Positions 54,138-63,082 are shown, counted from the stretch's first letter. The stretch: 64,000 nucleotides of DNA from Herpetosiphonaceae bacterium (GCA_026003835.1 BPHZ01000001.1:70001-134000); one strand, 5' to 3'. The notes: a model not told the origin generated them from the sequence alone. Made by a program: numbers and translations.

Positions 54138-54758
54138 CTATGTTCCTTCCTCAGCAATATTCTGAATATAGGGCTCAAGCGCATTCCGTAGGGCAAGGCG
54201 GGCGCGATGCAGCCGAACTTTGAGCGCCGGCTCGGCGATCCCTAGCGCGGCGGCTGCTTCCTTTGTGCTTAATCCCTCGATATCGCGCAACACAAAGGCC
54301 GCTCGGAGTGTGTCGGGCAGCGCCGATAGCGCCCGGTCGATCTTCTCTCGTAGCTCCAGTGCGAGCAACTCATGGCCTGGTTCTGCTGTGTGATCCACAA
54401 GCGCCTCCGCGAGTCTGGTCTGCGCCTCATCAGGCTGCTCTTGCAGCTCGACCATAGCCGGCTGCTTGCGGCGCAGGCGCATCAGAGCGGTATTCAGCAC
54501 GATCCGGTGGAGCCAGGTGCCAAGACCGCTTTTCCCCTGGAAATCATCGATGTGCGCACAAGCCTGGATGAAACCTTCCTGCAGCACATCTTCGGCCTCA
54601 TCAGGGTCGGCCATGAGCTGGAGCGCGAGCCGGTATAGGCGCGGCGCGAAGCGCTTGAGCAAGCAGGTGCAGGCCAGGCGATCGTGCCGCCGCAGCCCTT
54701 CAAGCAGCTCCTCTTCATCGTCATAGAGGGTTAGATCGATTTCCCAGGGTTTCTCCAT
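54138..54758 (-). CDS. ECF RNA polymerase sigma factor
   Basis: 206 residues. Sigma-2 runs from LLKRFAPRLYRLALQLMADP through AEDVLQEGFIQACAHIDDFQG with GTWLHRIVLNTALMRLRR. Sigma-4 is ALSALPDTLRAAFVLRDIEGLSTKEAAAALGIAEPALKVRLHRARLALR. It belongs to the RpoE-like group and is paired with a soluble zinc anti-sigma factor. Confidence 0.93.
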   Translation of the reverse strand: MEKPWEIDLTLYDDEEELLEGLRRHDRLACTCLLKRFAPRLYRLALQLMADPDEAEDVLQEGFIQACAHIDDFQGKSGLGTWLHRIVLNTALMRLRRKQPAMVELQEQPDEAQTRLAEALVDHTAEPGHELLALELREKIDRALSALPDTLRAAFVLRDIEGLSTKEAAAALGIAEPALKVRLHRARLALRNALEPYIQNIAEEGT

Positions 54759-55151
54759 CGTTCCTCCAGGCGTCGCATCAACGGTTCCAGCCGGCGCTGT
54801 AGCAGAGACGAAAGCAATATCCGGGCCGTCTCAGCTCATAAGGATAAGATGCATGGCGCAAGCAGAAGGTTACTTGTCGATCTCGGCGGCATGCACTCAA
54901 GGCGGGGCAGCTGACTCTGACCCAGGCCCGGGGTCCTCTGGTGCCACACTGGAAGTGAAGGAATGATACAGTACTGGGAAGGGATCGCTGTTTCGACGAC
55001 GCCATAAGTGTGCTACCCTCCTAAAAGGCAGCAATCTGCTCGCCGCTGGATTGATTGTACTGCACAGCGATGCGCTTCGTCTATCCGGTCGCCGCGCACC
55101 GGTCTAATCGCTGTTCAATAAAAGAGTTCGGCATGAAGTGAGGGAGGAGTT
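54759..55151. other. Divergent intergenic region
   Basis: 393 bp between the sigma factor gene and the DUF6544-like gene. No gene or repeat is evident. The DUF6544-like gene has a strong GGGAGGAG ribosome site. I see no convincing sigma-specific promoter motif. Confidence 0.5.
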
Positions 55152-56009
55152 ATGTGGAAGAGAGGAATCCCGCTGGTGCTGCTATGCCTGGTCATGGCTG
55201 TCGTGGTTCTGATCGTGTACGGCTCATATCGATGGAGAGCGGCGACGCGCGCATTGCTTATGAAGATGCAATCGTCACGCTTCCAGAGCAGCATCAAGAC
55301 ATATGACTCGCGCGAGCTGGAAGGGCTGCCCGCCCCGGTGCAACGGTACTTTCGCGTCGTGTTGAGGGAAGGGCAGCCCTTGGTTACGGCCGTTAGCGTG
55401 GAGCATACCGGAACGTTCAACGTAAGCGAAACAGCAGAGCAATGGAAGGCGTTTACCTCGGTCCAGCATGTTGTCACGCAGCATCCAGGTTTTGTTTGGG
55501 ATGCTCGCATTCACATGGCGCCAGGAATGAGCATATTTGTCCATGATGCATATGGTGCGGGTGAGGGCATCCTGACTGCTAGTCTGTTCGGTCTTCTAAC
55601 GGTCATGGAGCAGCCCAGCACTCCCCAACTGGCGCAGGGAGAATTGATGCGCTTTTTCGTCGAGGGAGTATGGTACCCCACGGCGCTTCTCCCAAGCCAG
55701 GGGGTGGTTTGGGAGGCAGTTGACGATACACAGGCCAGCGCTACGTTTACTGATGGCACAACGGCTGTACAGATGATCGTTCAGTTCGATGAGCAAGGGC
55801 TGATCAGCTCAGTTCGTTCCAGTGGGCGCTACCGCGCAGTGGGCGGAATGCAGGTAGCGACTCCCTGGCAGGGGCGCGTTTGGGGCTATGAGCTGCGCGA
55901 TGGAATGCTGGTCCCGCTAGAGGGGGAGGTGGCATGGCTGCTTGCGGAGGGACCAAAGCCCTACTGGCGTGGACATATTCAGCATATCGAGTATGAATAC
56001 GCGCAATGA
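55152..56009 (+). CDS. DUF6544-like membrane-anchored protein
   Basis: 285 residues. A single N-terminal membrane helix (IPLVLLCLVMAVVVLIVYGS) is followed by ELEGLPAPVQRYFRVVL, HTGTFNVSE, FVWDARIHMAPGM, and LMRFFVEGVWYPTALLP, a set seen in DUF6544/DUF6920 proteins. It should be a membrane-tethered extracytoplasmic protein of unknown role. It starts 106 bp before the sulfur operon and may be cotranscribed. Confidence 0.75.
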   Translation: MWKRGIPLVLLCLVMAVVVLIVYGSYRWRAATRALLMKMQSSRFQSSIKTYDSRELEGLPAPVQRYFRVVLREGQPLVTAVSVEHTGTFNVSETAEQWKAFTSVQHVVTQHPGFVWDARIHMAPGMSIFVHDAYGAGEGILTASLFGLLTVMEQPSTPQLAQGELMRFFVEGVWYPTALLPSQGVVWEAVDDTQASATFTDGTTAVQMIVQFDEQGLISSVRSSGRYRAVGGMQVATPWQGRVWGYELRDGMLVPLEGEVAWLLAEGPKPYWRGHIQHIEYEYAQ

Positions 56010-56114
56010 GAAGCGCTGTAACCGATTGGGGGGTGCATGCATCTAACGAATGTGGAAGCGCAGAAAGCGCGGCCGTGGTAGTTCAACGTCGTCTGAAAAA
56101 GGAGAAGAACAGGA

Positions 56115-57524
56115 ATGTTGCTACGCAGGTTTTATCAGGAAGAGTTGGCGCAGGCCGGCTATCTGGTGGGCTGTCAGGCGACCGGCGAGGCGCTGATTGT
56201 TGATCCGAACCGTGATATTGATCAGTACATCCAGGCTGCGCAGAAGGAAGGGCTGCGTATTACCGCAGTAACTGAGACGCATATTCATGCTGATTTTGTC
56301 TCGGGAGCGCGTGAGCTGGCGGCGCGGACTGCTGCCAAGCTGTACCTTTCGGACGCGGGGCCGGCCGAGTGGAAGTACAGCTACGCCGCGGAGGCGGGCG
56401 CGATCCTGCTGCGCGACGGCGACCATTTTATGGTAGGAAACGTGCGGATTGAGGCTATCCATACACCGGGGCACACCCCTGAGCATCTCTCATTTCTCGT
56501 GACCGATACAGCCGGTGCTGATCGGCCGATGGGTGTGTTTACCGGAGATTTCATCTTTGTTGGCGACGTCGGGAGGCCGGACCTGTTGGAGCGGGCAGCA
56601 GGAGTAGCCGGAACGATGGAGCCTGGCGCGCACGATCTCTACCGCTCACTCCAGCGCTTCAAAGAACTTCCCGACTATCTCCAGATCTGGCCCGGCCATG
56701 GCGCGGGGAGCGCTTGTGGTCGTGCGCTAGGCGCCGTGCCTCAGAGCACCCTGGGCTATGAGAAGCTCTTCAATTGGGCCTTCGGCTATACTGATGAGCA
56801 GGCATTTGTACACGCGGTGCTGGAGGGGCAGCCCGAGCCGCCTCCCTACTTCGCGCAGATGAAGCGTATCAACAAGCATGGCCCAGCGCCGCGACCTCAA
56901 GAGCTTCTGCGGCAGTTGAGCCTCCAGGATCTTGAACACGGACGCGCGGGAGAGCTTCTGCTGATCGATGCACGCTCTGCCGATGGCTACGCAGCCGGCC
57001 ATATTCCGGGAACGCTCAACCTGCCCGCCGGCAGCACCTTCCTGACTTGGGCGGGTTGGTTGCTGCCGTACGACCGTCCGCTCACATTGATTGTCGAGCA
57101 ATCTCGTCTGCCTGAGCTGCGCGATCTGTTAGCCTTGATCGGCCTCGATCAGGTTGTCGGCTACTGGGAGCCTGCGATCTTGGAGGCATGGCAGTCGCAG
57201 GGGCACAAGCTCGCTCGTTTTGACCGTAGGAGCGCCCGTGATCTCCAGACTCAGGCTGCTGAGAGGGGAATGGCGATTCTCGATGTCCGCACACCGGCCG
57301 AGTATGCTGCTGGTCATATCCCCGGCGCTTTAAATATTCCACTCAACCAGTTGCAGTCTCGTGTAAGGGAGATTCCGCGCGATCAGCCGCTGCTTGTCTA
57401 TTGCCAGAGTGGCGCTCGCTCTCCGATTGCGGCCAGCCTGCTCACAGGCCAGGGCTGGGAGGTTGTCGAGATGCGCGCGGGCTTTGCCGGCTGGCAGTCT
57501 GCCGGGCTTCCATGCGAGCGTTAG
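56115..57524 (+). CDS. MBL-fold persulfide dioxygenase-like protein with two rhodanese domains
   Basis: 469 residues. Residues 1-240 are a metallo-beta-lactamase domain of the ETHE1/CstB group: ETHIHADFVSGARELA, HTPGHTPEHLSFLV, FTGDFIFVGDVGRPDL. Two rhodanese domains follow. The first (about 265-350) has no active-site Cys, reading LIVEQSRLPELRD. The second (about 370-465) has C430 in VYCQSGARSPIAASL. The arrangement is that of CstB-like enzymes that oxidise persulfides to sulfite or thiosulfate. It heads a sulfur operon with more rhodaneses and an exporter, which supports a role in sulfide detoxification. Confidence 0.92.
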   Translation: MLLRRFYQEELAQAGYLVGCQATGEALIVDPNRDIDQYIQAAQKEGLRITAVTETHIHADFVSGARELAARTAAKLYLSDAGPAEWKYSYAAEAGAILLRDGDHFMVGNVRIEAIHTPGHTPEHLSFLVTDTAGADRPMGVFTGDFIFVGDVGRPDLLERAAGVAGTMEPGAHDLYRSLQRFKELPDYLQIWPGHGAGSACGRALGAVPQSTLGYEKLFNWAFGYTDEQAFVHAVLEGQPEPPPYFAQMKRINKHGPAPRPQELLRQLSLQDLEHGRAGELLLIDARSADGYAAGHIPGTLNLPAGSTFLTWAGWLLPYDRPLTLIVEQSRLPELRDLLALIGLDQVVGYWEPAILEAWQSQGHKLARFDRRSARDLQTQAAERGMAILDVRTPAEYAAGHIPGALNIPLNQLQSRVREIPRDQPLLVYCQSGARSPIAASLLTGQGWEVVEMRAGFAGWQSAGLPCER

Positions 57525-57571
57525 GTGCGTTTCCCCTGCAACGGCGGATTGCATGAGCGCATGAGCAACGA

Positions 57572-57664
57572 GTGGTCCACCACATTGACGTTGATGAGGA
57601 CAGGGGGAGCCGGAGGTGCCTAGCCCCTCCGAGCCTCCCCATCTGTATGGATGTGGTAGACTAC
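57572..57664. repeat. Intergenic palindromic repeat, copy F
   Basis: GTGGTCCACCACAT at the left end is the near-perfect inverted match of ATGTGGTAGACTAC at the right end, giving terminal inverted repeats. Inside, GGGGGAGCCGGAGG/TGCCTAG/CCCCTCCGAGCCTCCCC forms a long stem. Confidence 0.75.
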
Positions 57665-57721
57665 GAACCCCGGATCGATGGAATCGTGATTCTGAAAAAT
57701 GCTATGGCGAGGAGATAGTCA

Positions 57722-58069
57722 ATGTTCGACATGTTTCGAAAGCGAAGCGCTATCCCTGAGATGATCCCTGAGGATGTACAGCAGCGGCTTGCGCAGGGAG
57801 AGAAGCTGCAAATCGTCGATGTGCGAGAGCCGGAGGAATATGCCGAGGCACACGTGCCGGGCAGCCTGCTTATTCCACTTGGGCAGCTGGCACAGCGGAT
57901 GGACGAACTGCCTAAGGACACGCCCCTGGTGATGCTGTGCCGATCGGGTAACCGAAGCGGCGTTGCGGCGGAGTTGCTACAGCGTGCCGGGCGGAACGAT
58001 GTAACGAACCTGCGGGGCGGTATCATCGCCTGGGCGCGGAGCGGGCTGCCACTCGAGCGAGGTCGCTAG
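57722..58069 (+). CDS. Single-domain rhodanese sulfurtransferase
   Basis: 115 residues. IVDVREPEEYAEAHVPGSLLIPLGQL with C73 in VMLCRSGNRSGVAA is a complete rhodanese. It would carry persulfide sulfur between partners. GGCGAGGAGA precedes the ATG. Its stop is one base from the exporter start. Confidence 0.93.
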   Translation: MFDMFRKRSAIPEMIPEDVQQRLAQGEKLQIVDVREPEEYAEAHVPGSLLIPLGQLAQRMDELPKDTPLVMLCRSGNRSGVAAELLQRAGRNDVTNLRGGIIAWARSGLPLERGR

Positions 58070-58070
58070 T

Positions 58071-58838
58071 ATGCTTCTGGTCATGCTGGTTGTGGCTATC
58101 GGTGCTGCTATCGGCCTCTCGTTAGGCATGCTCGGCGGGGGCGGTTCGATCCTGACGGTGCCGGCGCTCGTCTATGTGCTTGACCAGGATGCACACGCCG
58201 CGATCGCGACCTCGTTAGTCATTGTTGGGATGAATGCCAGCATGGGAGCCTGGATGCATGCGCGCCAGGGCCATGTGCAGTTGCGAACTGCACTGATCTT
58301 CGGAGGAGCCGGCCTCGTCTCCGCTTATGTTGGAGCGCGGCTCTCGCGATTCTTGCCGGGTGCGCTCCTGTTGGTCCTGTTTGCCCTGCTTATGATCGTC
58401 GTTGCTGCGCTGATGTTGCGGGGAGGGCGGCGAGTCACCACTGAGCAGGCCTCCGCAGCCGTACGTTGGCCGCGGGTGCTGGTGGGTGGCGCAGGGGTCG
58501 GCTTTCTTACCGGGTTTCTTGGTGTGGGCGGCGGTTTTCTGATCGTTCCGGCCCTGGTTCTCTTGCTAGGCATGGATATGCATGACGCCGTTGGGACCTC
58601 GCTCGTTGTTATCGCGCTCAACTGTGCGGCCGGATTGCTTGGGCACCTCAGCAGCAGCGGGCTGAACTGGTCGCTGATCGGGATGCTGGTGGTCGGCGGT
58701 ATCCTGGGGATTGTGTCCGGGGCCTGGCTGGCGCGGAGGATGCCAACTTCCGGCCTGCGTCGAGCCTTTGCCCTCTTCGTGATTGTGCTTGGTGCCGGCC
58801 TGCTCGCCGCCAATCTGCCCGCGCTCCTTGTCGAATAG
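58071..58838 (+). CDS. TauE/SafE family sulfite exporter-like protein
   Basis: 255 residues with about seven to eight membrane segments. IGLSLGMLGGGGSILTVPALVYVL and the repeated GFLTGFLGVGGGFLIVPALVLLLG are the family's two internal half-repeats. It probably exports sulfite or another C1/sulfonate anion produced by the upstream persulfide dioxygenase. It is one base from the rhodanese gene. Confidence 0.93.
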   Translation: MLLVMLVVAIGAAIGLSLGMLGGGGSILTVPALVYVLDQDAHAAIATSLVIVGMNASMGAWMHARQGHVQLRTALIFGGAGLVSAYVGARLSRFLPGALLLVLFALLMIVVAALMLRGGRRVTTEQASAAVRWPRVLVGGAGVGFLTGFLGVGGGFLIVPALVLLLGMDMHDAVGTSLVVIALNCAAGLLGHLSSSGLNWSLIGMLVVGGILGIVSGAWLARRMPTSGLRRAFALFVIVLGAGLLAANLPALLVE

Positions 58839-58884
58839 TCATGTACATGTCCTGAAGTAGAAAGGATTAAGGAGACACAGGTCT

Positions 58885-59490
58885 ATGACGATTCGTGATT
58901 CGATCACACTTCCACCCGTCGTTGATGGAGAAACGCTAGCCGGGCTGCTGGAAAAAGGCACCCTGGTGAAGGTTATCGATGTGCGCTCGCCTGCCGAGTT
59001 CGAGACGGCACATATTCCAGGAAGCTATAACGTACCACTTGATCTGCTTCCCGAGCATGGAGCCGAACTCCGTGATGTGTTGGGTGCGCCGGTTATCCTC
59101 GTATGCCGCAGTGGCGCGCGTGCGCGGCAGGCGGAGCAGGTGTTACGGGAAGTCGAGCTATCACAGGTTCATATTCTTGAGGGCGGGATCAGCGCCTGGG
59201 AGGCAGCGGGGAAGCCGCTGCGGCGGGGACGATCGCGCTGGAGTCTTGAGCGGCAAGTGCGAGGCGTAGCTGGCGCCCTGGTGTTACTGGGCATGCTCGG
59301 CGGTCTGCTGCTCTGGCGCCCATTGTTTGCTCTCTCTGCGCTTGTCGGCGCCGGTCTTAGCTTTTCGGCGCTGACCGACAGTTGCTTGATGGCCAAACTA
59401 TTAAGCAAGCTGCCCTATAATCGAGGTTCTAGCTGCGATATCGAATTGGTGCTTCAGTCGCTCCGTGCGGATGGCCTAACCCGCACTTAA
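58885..59490 (+). CDS. Rhodanese-DUF2892 (YgaP-like) membrane protein
   Basis: 201 residues. The N-terminal rhodanese domain has KVIDVRSPAEFETAHIPGSY and C74 in LVCRSGARARQAE. The C-terminal half is DUF2892, two hydrophobic stretches (GALVLLGMLGGLLLWRPLF and LSALVGAGLSFSALTDSCLM). It is the usual membrane-bound rhodanese of the YgaP type, thought to handle persulfide sulfur at the membrane. The last gene of the sulfur operon; a terminator follows. Confidence 0.9.
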   Translation: MTIRDSITLPPVVDGETLAGLLEKGTLVKVIDVRSPAEFETAHIPGSYNVPLDLLPEHGAELRDVLGAPVILVCRSGARARQAEQVLREVELSQVHILEGGISAWEAAGKPLRRGRSRWSLERQVRGVAGALVLLGMLGGLLLWRPLFALSALVGAGLSFSALTDSCLMAKLLSKLPYNRGSSCDIELVLQSLRADGLTRT

Positions 59491-59575
59491 ACGCGCTGGT
59501 AATGCTCAGGTGCCACGCTAAGACGGAGTCAGGCCGGTACGATTGAACGGTCGTCTGCTTCTCCTGAGTGGGAGT

Positions 59576-59609
59576 GACCACCTCGCTGCCTTTCGGCGGC
59601 GGGGTGGTC
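59576..59609 (+). terminator. Hairpin terminator after the sulfur operon
   Basis: GACCACCTCGCTGCC (59576-59590), loop TTTC, then GGCGGCGGGGTGGTC (59595-59609): a 15-bp stem with two G-T pairs, followed by TTT. Confidence 0.75.
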
Positions 59610-59688
59610 TTTAGAGGAGCGGAGACGCTATCGAGGGAGTACACGGCTGACCTTTCGCGGGGTGTGAAGGCCTCCCTACGGAGGGAAT

Positions 59689-60015
59689 ATGATGTATCAT
59701 GAGCCATTCGTCGAGTTTGTCCGCGATCAACTCAGGGATCTCGGTACAATTCAGATACGCCGTATGTTTGGTAGTTTCGGGCTCTATGCGCACGGAGTCT
59801 TTTTCGGGATCATCAGTGATGGGGAACTCTATTTTAAGACCAATGACCAGACGCGGCCGGAGTACGAAGCCTTTGGCATGGCGCCCTTTCGGCCCAATGC
59901 TCATCAGACCCTCAAGACCTACTACGCGGTGCCACCCGATATCCTTGAGGATAGTGAGCAGCTCGTTGTGTGGGCCGAGCGCGCTATCCGCTGTGCCTCC
60001 GACAAGCTCCCGTAA
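59689..60015 (+). CDS. TfoX N-terminal domain protein
   Basis: 108 residues. The family core is IQIRRMFGSFGLYAHGVFFGIISDGELYFKT followed by AFGMAPFRPN and YYAVPPDILED. It is a stand-alone TfoX_N protein, which in other bacteria belongs with competence regulation, though single-domain versions have no established function. CGGAGGG precedes the ATG. Confidence 0.9.
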   Translation: MMYHEPFVEFVRDQLRDLGTIQIRRMFGSFGLYAHGVFFGIISDGELYFKTNDQTRPEYEAFGMAPFRPNAHQTLKTYYAVPPDILEDSEQLVVWAERAIRCASDKLP

Positions 60016-60281
60016 TTCGTCAAAGTTTGTGACATTCCACGTTCGTCCGTTTTTGCTGCACTGAGGTTCCAATAATGCTGCTGCGCGCCGGACATCATTC
60101 AAGCCCTGGCGAGGTATACTAGGGGTGGGTAATCCCGCCAGGCGGTGATCTGCCCCAAGCGGGATAAGGGAGGAGCGGGCGCCGGCTCGCCGTCGGGAGT
60201 GGCGGCCGGAATAATTGGATTGGGGTGGACTGGAGGGGAAAATCTGCTCCAGGCATCCTTGAAAAAGGGGCAGGGGTACAC

Positions 60282-61652
60282 ATGAGTAGAGGACTCGACC
60301 TTTTTCAGCAGCATGCCGAGCGTGAGCGTGAGCGAGCAGCACCGCTGGCTGCGCGGATGCGGCCGCGCAGCCTCGACGAATTTGTAGGGCAGGAGCGTAT
60401 CGCCGGCCGTGATCGGCTGCTCCGCCGCGCTCTAGAGCGCGGCGCGCTGCTCTCGCTGATCCTGTGGGGACCGCCCGGCAGCGGCAAGACGACGCTCGCC
60501 CGTCTGCTGGCTCAATCCTCAAATGCTCACTTCGAGCAACTCTCCGCTGTTAGTGCGGGCGTTGCCGACCTTCGCCGCGTCGTCTCCATGGCCCAGGAGC
60601 GACTGGCCCTGTACAACCAGCGTACAGTGCTCTTCGTCGATGAGATCCACCGTTGGAATAAATCGCAGCAGGATGCCATCCTGCCCTATGTCGAGGACGG
60701 CACGCTTGTCTTGATCGGCGCAACCACCGAGAATCCCTCGTTCGAGATCAACTCGGCGCTGCTCTCGCGCTGCCGCGTGGTCGTGCTGCAGGCGCTGAGT
60801 GATGAAGATATCGGTACGATCATCGACCGTGCCCTGGCCGATCAGCAGCGGGGACTGGGTATGCTCAAGGTGAGTCTTACTGAGGACGCACGGGCACAGC
60901 TGATCAATTTTGCCAACGGCGATGCGCGCGTCGCGCTCAATGCGCTGGAGGCCGCGGCGCAGGCGGCCATCCCCGACGAGCAGGGCCTGCGCCTGTTGAC
61001 TCTGGAGGATATAGCCGAGGCCTATCAACGGCGCGTCCTTCCTTACGATAAGGCTGCCGAGATGCACTACGATGCCATCTCAGCGCTGCATAAATCGGTT
61101 CGTGACGGCGACCCGGATGGCGCGCTCTACTGGTTGGGCCGTATGCTGGAGGCCGGCGAGGACCCGCTGTATATCGCCAGGCGCGTTATCCGCATGGCCG
61201 TCGAGGATATCGGCCTCGCCGATCCTCAGGCGCTTCCGCTGTGTGTGGCGGCCCAGCAGGCCGTGCATTTTATCGGACAGCCGGAGGGCGAGCTGGCGCT
61301 GGCCGAGGCGGTTGTCTACCTCTGCCAGGCCCCGAAGAGCAATGCGCTCTACCGTGCCTACGGCGCCGTTCGCGAGGACGTTGAGCGGACCCGCAACGAG
61401 CCTGTGCCGCTCCATTTGCGCAATGCCGTCACAGGCCTGATGCGCGATCTGGGCTATGGCAAGGGTTACAAGTACGCCCACGATTTCCAGCATGCCCAGG
61501 TCGACCAGGAGCATCTGCCGGAGAATCTGCGAGGGCGACGCTACTATCATCCAACTGATCACGGCTTCGAGGCGACTATTGCCGGGCGACTGGCCTGGCG
61601 TGAGCGGCGTGAGGAGCGGGATGCCGGCGATGAGGAGTCCTCCACAGGATAG
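60282..61652 (+). CDS. rarA: Replication-associated recombination protein A (RarA/MgsA)
   Basis: 456 residues from the ATG at 60282. AARMRPRSLDEFVGQERI, Walker A GPPGSGKTT, Walker B VLFVDEIHRWNKSQQDAILP, sensor 1 GATTENPSFEINSALLSRCRV, and the C-terminal tetramerisation part with EMHYDAISALHKSVRDGDPDGALYWLGRML and GRRYYHPTDHGFE. It is a AAA+ ATPase acting at stalled replication forks, cytoplasmic and monocistronic here. Confidence 0.96.
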   Translation: MSRGLDLFQQHAERERERAAPLAARMRPRSLDEFVGQERIAGRDRLLRRALERGALLSLILWGPPGSGKTTLARLLAQSSNAHFEQLSAVSAGVADLRRVVSMAQERLALYNQRTVLFVDEIHRWNKSQQDAILPYVEDGTLVLIGATTENPSFEINSALLSRCRVVVLQALSDEDIGTIIDRALADQQRGLGMLKVSLTEDARAQLINFANGDARVALNALEAAAQAAIPDEQGLRLLTLEDIAEAYQRRVLPYDKAAEMHYDAISALHKSVRDGDPDGALYWLGRMLEAGEDPLYIARRVIRMAVEDIGLADPQALPLCVAAQQAVHFIGQPEGELALAEAVVYLCQAPKSNALYRAYGAVREDVERTRNEPVPLHLRNAVTGLMRDLGYGKGYKYAHDFQHAQVDQEHLPENLRGRRYYHPTDHGFEATIAGRLAWRERREERDAGDEESSTG

Positions 61653-61780
61653 ATAGCCATCGACATCTGGAAAGGTTGTGCATACATCAACAGTGACGAT
61701 GAGGACAGCTATGCATAATAAAGCTCACGATCCGCTTGCTTTCCGGTAGTGAAGAAGATGGAGTGGCTCTCCCGCCAGGT

Positions 61781-61824
61781 AGGGCTCAGGCGCAAAGCTG
61801 TTTCTCCCTCTGCGCCTGAGCCCT
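61781..61824. terminator. Perfect 14-bp stem hairpin between convergent genes
   Basis: AGGGCTCAGGCGCA (61781-61794) and TGCGCCTGAGCCCT (61811-61824) flank a 16-base loop, between the convergent rarA and rpsD genes. Confidence 0.65.
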
Positions 61825-61845
61825 TGGTCGTGCGAGAGGCGCACG

Positions 61846-61946
61846 GCTAGCGGTCGGCCACATCAGTCGTGATGGGGTGGTTTGGCGGGGCGCAGCCCCT
61901 TCAAATCCCCCTTTCTTCAGCATCGTTACGGTGGTGGTCCACTAGC
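61846..61946. repeat. Intergenic palindromic repeat, copy B
   Basis: Starts GCTAGCGGTC and ends GTGGTCCACTAGC, whose CTA is the reverse complement of the rpsD stop codon. The ends form terminal inverted repeats. The middle has GGGGTGGTTTGGCGGGG, CGCAG, CCCC and the shared CATCGTTACGGTGG. Confidence 0.78.
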
Positions 61947-62562
61947 GTCTGGCATAGAACTCGATGATCAACGCCTCATTGATATTCGCCGCTATCTCCT
62001 CGCGATTAGGCACCCGCAGGAATTCTCCCGTCATCGCTTCGCGATCCAGCCGCAGGTAGGGCGGAATGAGATCCGAGGGACGAGCAGCCAGCCATTCCAC
62101 GACGCGAGGATTCTGCTGCATCTTTTCCGACAGGGTGATGGTATCGCCCGGGTCGACGAGGTACGATGGAATATCAGTCTTCCTTCCATTGACTCGGACA
62201 TGACCGTGGTTGACAAGTTGCCTGGCGCTCCAGATCGTCGGCGCAAAACCCAGCCGGTACACGACCTGGTCCAGCCGCCGTTCAAGGATCTGTAACAGAT
62301 TCGTTCCAGTCGGGCCAGGCCGGCGCGATGCTTCGGCCATATAACGGAGGAGCTGTCGCTCCGAAACGTTGTAGATAGCCTTCAGTTTCTGTTTTTCGAA
62401 GAGACGCCGGGCGTACTCGCTCATACGGACCCGCCGTCGCTGAGCCCCATGCTGCCCCGGCGGGTTGGGCCGCCGCTCCAGAATGCGCTCATACTTTGGG
62501 CTATGGGTAAAGATCTCACCAAACCTGCGCATCAGGCGCGCTTTTGGTCCGCGATATCCCAT
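61942..62562 (-). CDS. rpsD: 30S ribosomal protein S4
   Basis: 206 residues from the ATG at 62562. AAAGGAG lies seven bases upstream of this codon, whereas the first ATG at 62568 abuts it. GYRGPKARLMRRFGEIF, RRVRMSEYARRLFEKQKLKAIY, and the S4 RNA-binding segment QVVYRLGFAPTIWSARQLVNHGHVRVNGRKTDIPSYLV are canonical. It lacks the N-terminal zinc cysteines, so it is the cysteine-free form. It stands apart from any S13/S11/rpoA neighbours. Confidence 0.95.
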   Translation of the reverse strand: MGYRGPKARLMRRFGEIFTHSPKYERILERRPNPPGQHGAQRRRVRMSEYARRLFEKQKLKAIYNVSERQLLRYMAEASRRPGPTGTNLLQILERRLDQVVYRLGFAPTIWSARQLVNHGHVRVNGRKTDIPSYLVDPGDTITLSEKMQQNPRVVEWLAARPSDLIPPYLRLDREAMTGEFLRVPNREEIAANINEALIIEFYARR

Positions 62563-62734
62563 GCACATCTCCTTTCTTGTGCATTGGCCGCCAGCCTCAT
62601 TCTCGACTTCGGACAGGCATACTGCGGCGCTTATGCTGGAGCTGATTGGTCGAATCGACCATGCTCTTGTACACTATCACGGCAGTGCTAGCAAAGCGAG
62701 TGCCTGCAAATCACAATGTGTTTCGTGAGGAGCT

Positions 62735-63082
62735 ATGGATCATCTATCGCAAAAACCACAAGATCCTCGCTCGCAGTCCACCTGCCTCGTCGGGTTGCTT
62801 GCGGGCATGTTGACAATGAGCTGGCTTATCTGTCTGATAAGCGCCCTCCTGGTGCCACCGACCAACGGCGACAACCCCGCGCAGCCGGCAATCCCGCCCG
62901 ATTGGTCGCCGCCGCTTGTGTTGTACTTTGCCGTGGCGCTTTGGGCTATCCTGCTTGGCACGACCATCTTTAGCGTCATCCAGCGCTGGTCGATCAAGCG
63001 AATGCGCGCATTGCTCACCCTGATCATCTTACTGGGGCTGCTGATGACCGTTTTGCCGGCAGTTGGGGGACGATTTCGTTAA
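62735..63082 (+). CDS. Small membrane protein of unknown function
   Basis: 115 residues with three hydrophobic segments: LVGLLAGMLTMSWLICLISALLV, LVLYFAVALWAILLGTTIFSVI, and LLTLIILLGLLMTVLPAV. GAGGAG precedes the ATG. No family is recognised. It is probably an integral membrane protein, and the SDR gene about 110 bp downstream may share its transcript. Confidence 0.72.
   Translation: MDHLSQKPQDPRSQSTCLVGLLAGMLTMSWLICLISALLVPPTNGDNPAQPAIPPDWSPPLVLYFAVALWAILLGTTIFSVIQRWSIKRMRALLTLIILLGLLMTVLPAVGGRFR

Noticed and set aside
16427..61946. CRISPR-like interpretation of the recurring intergenic repeats
   Set aside because: Copies are kilobases apart, palindromic and variable, with no regular spacers and no cas genes.
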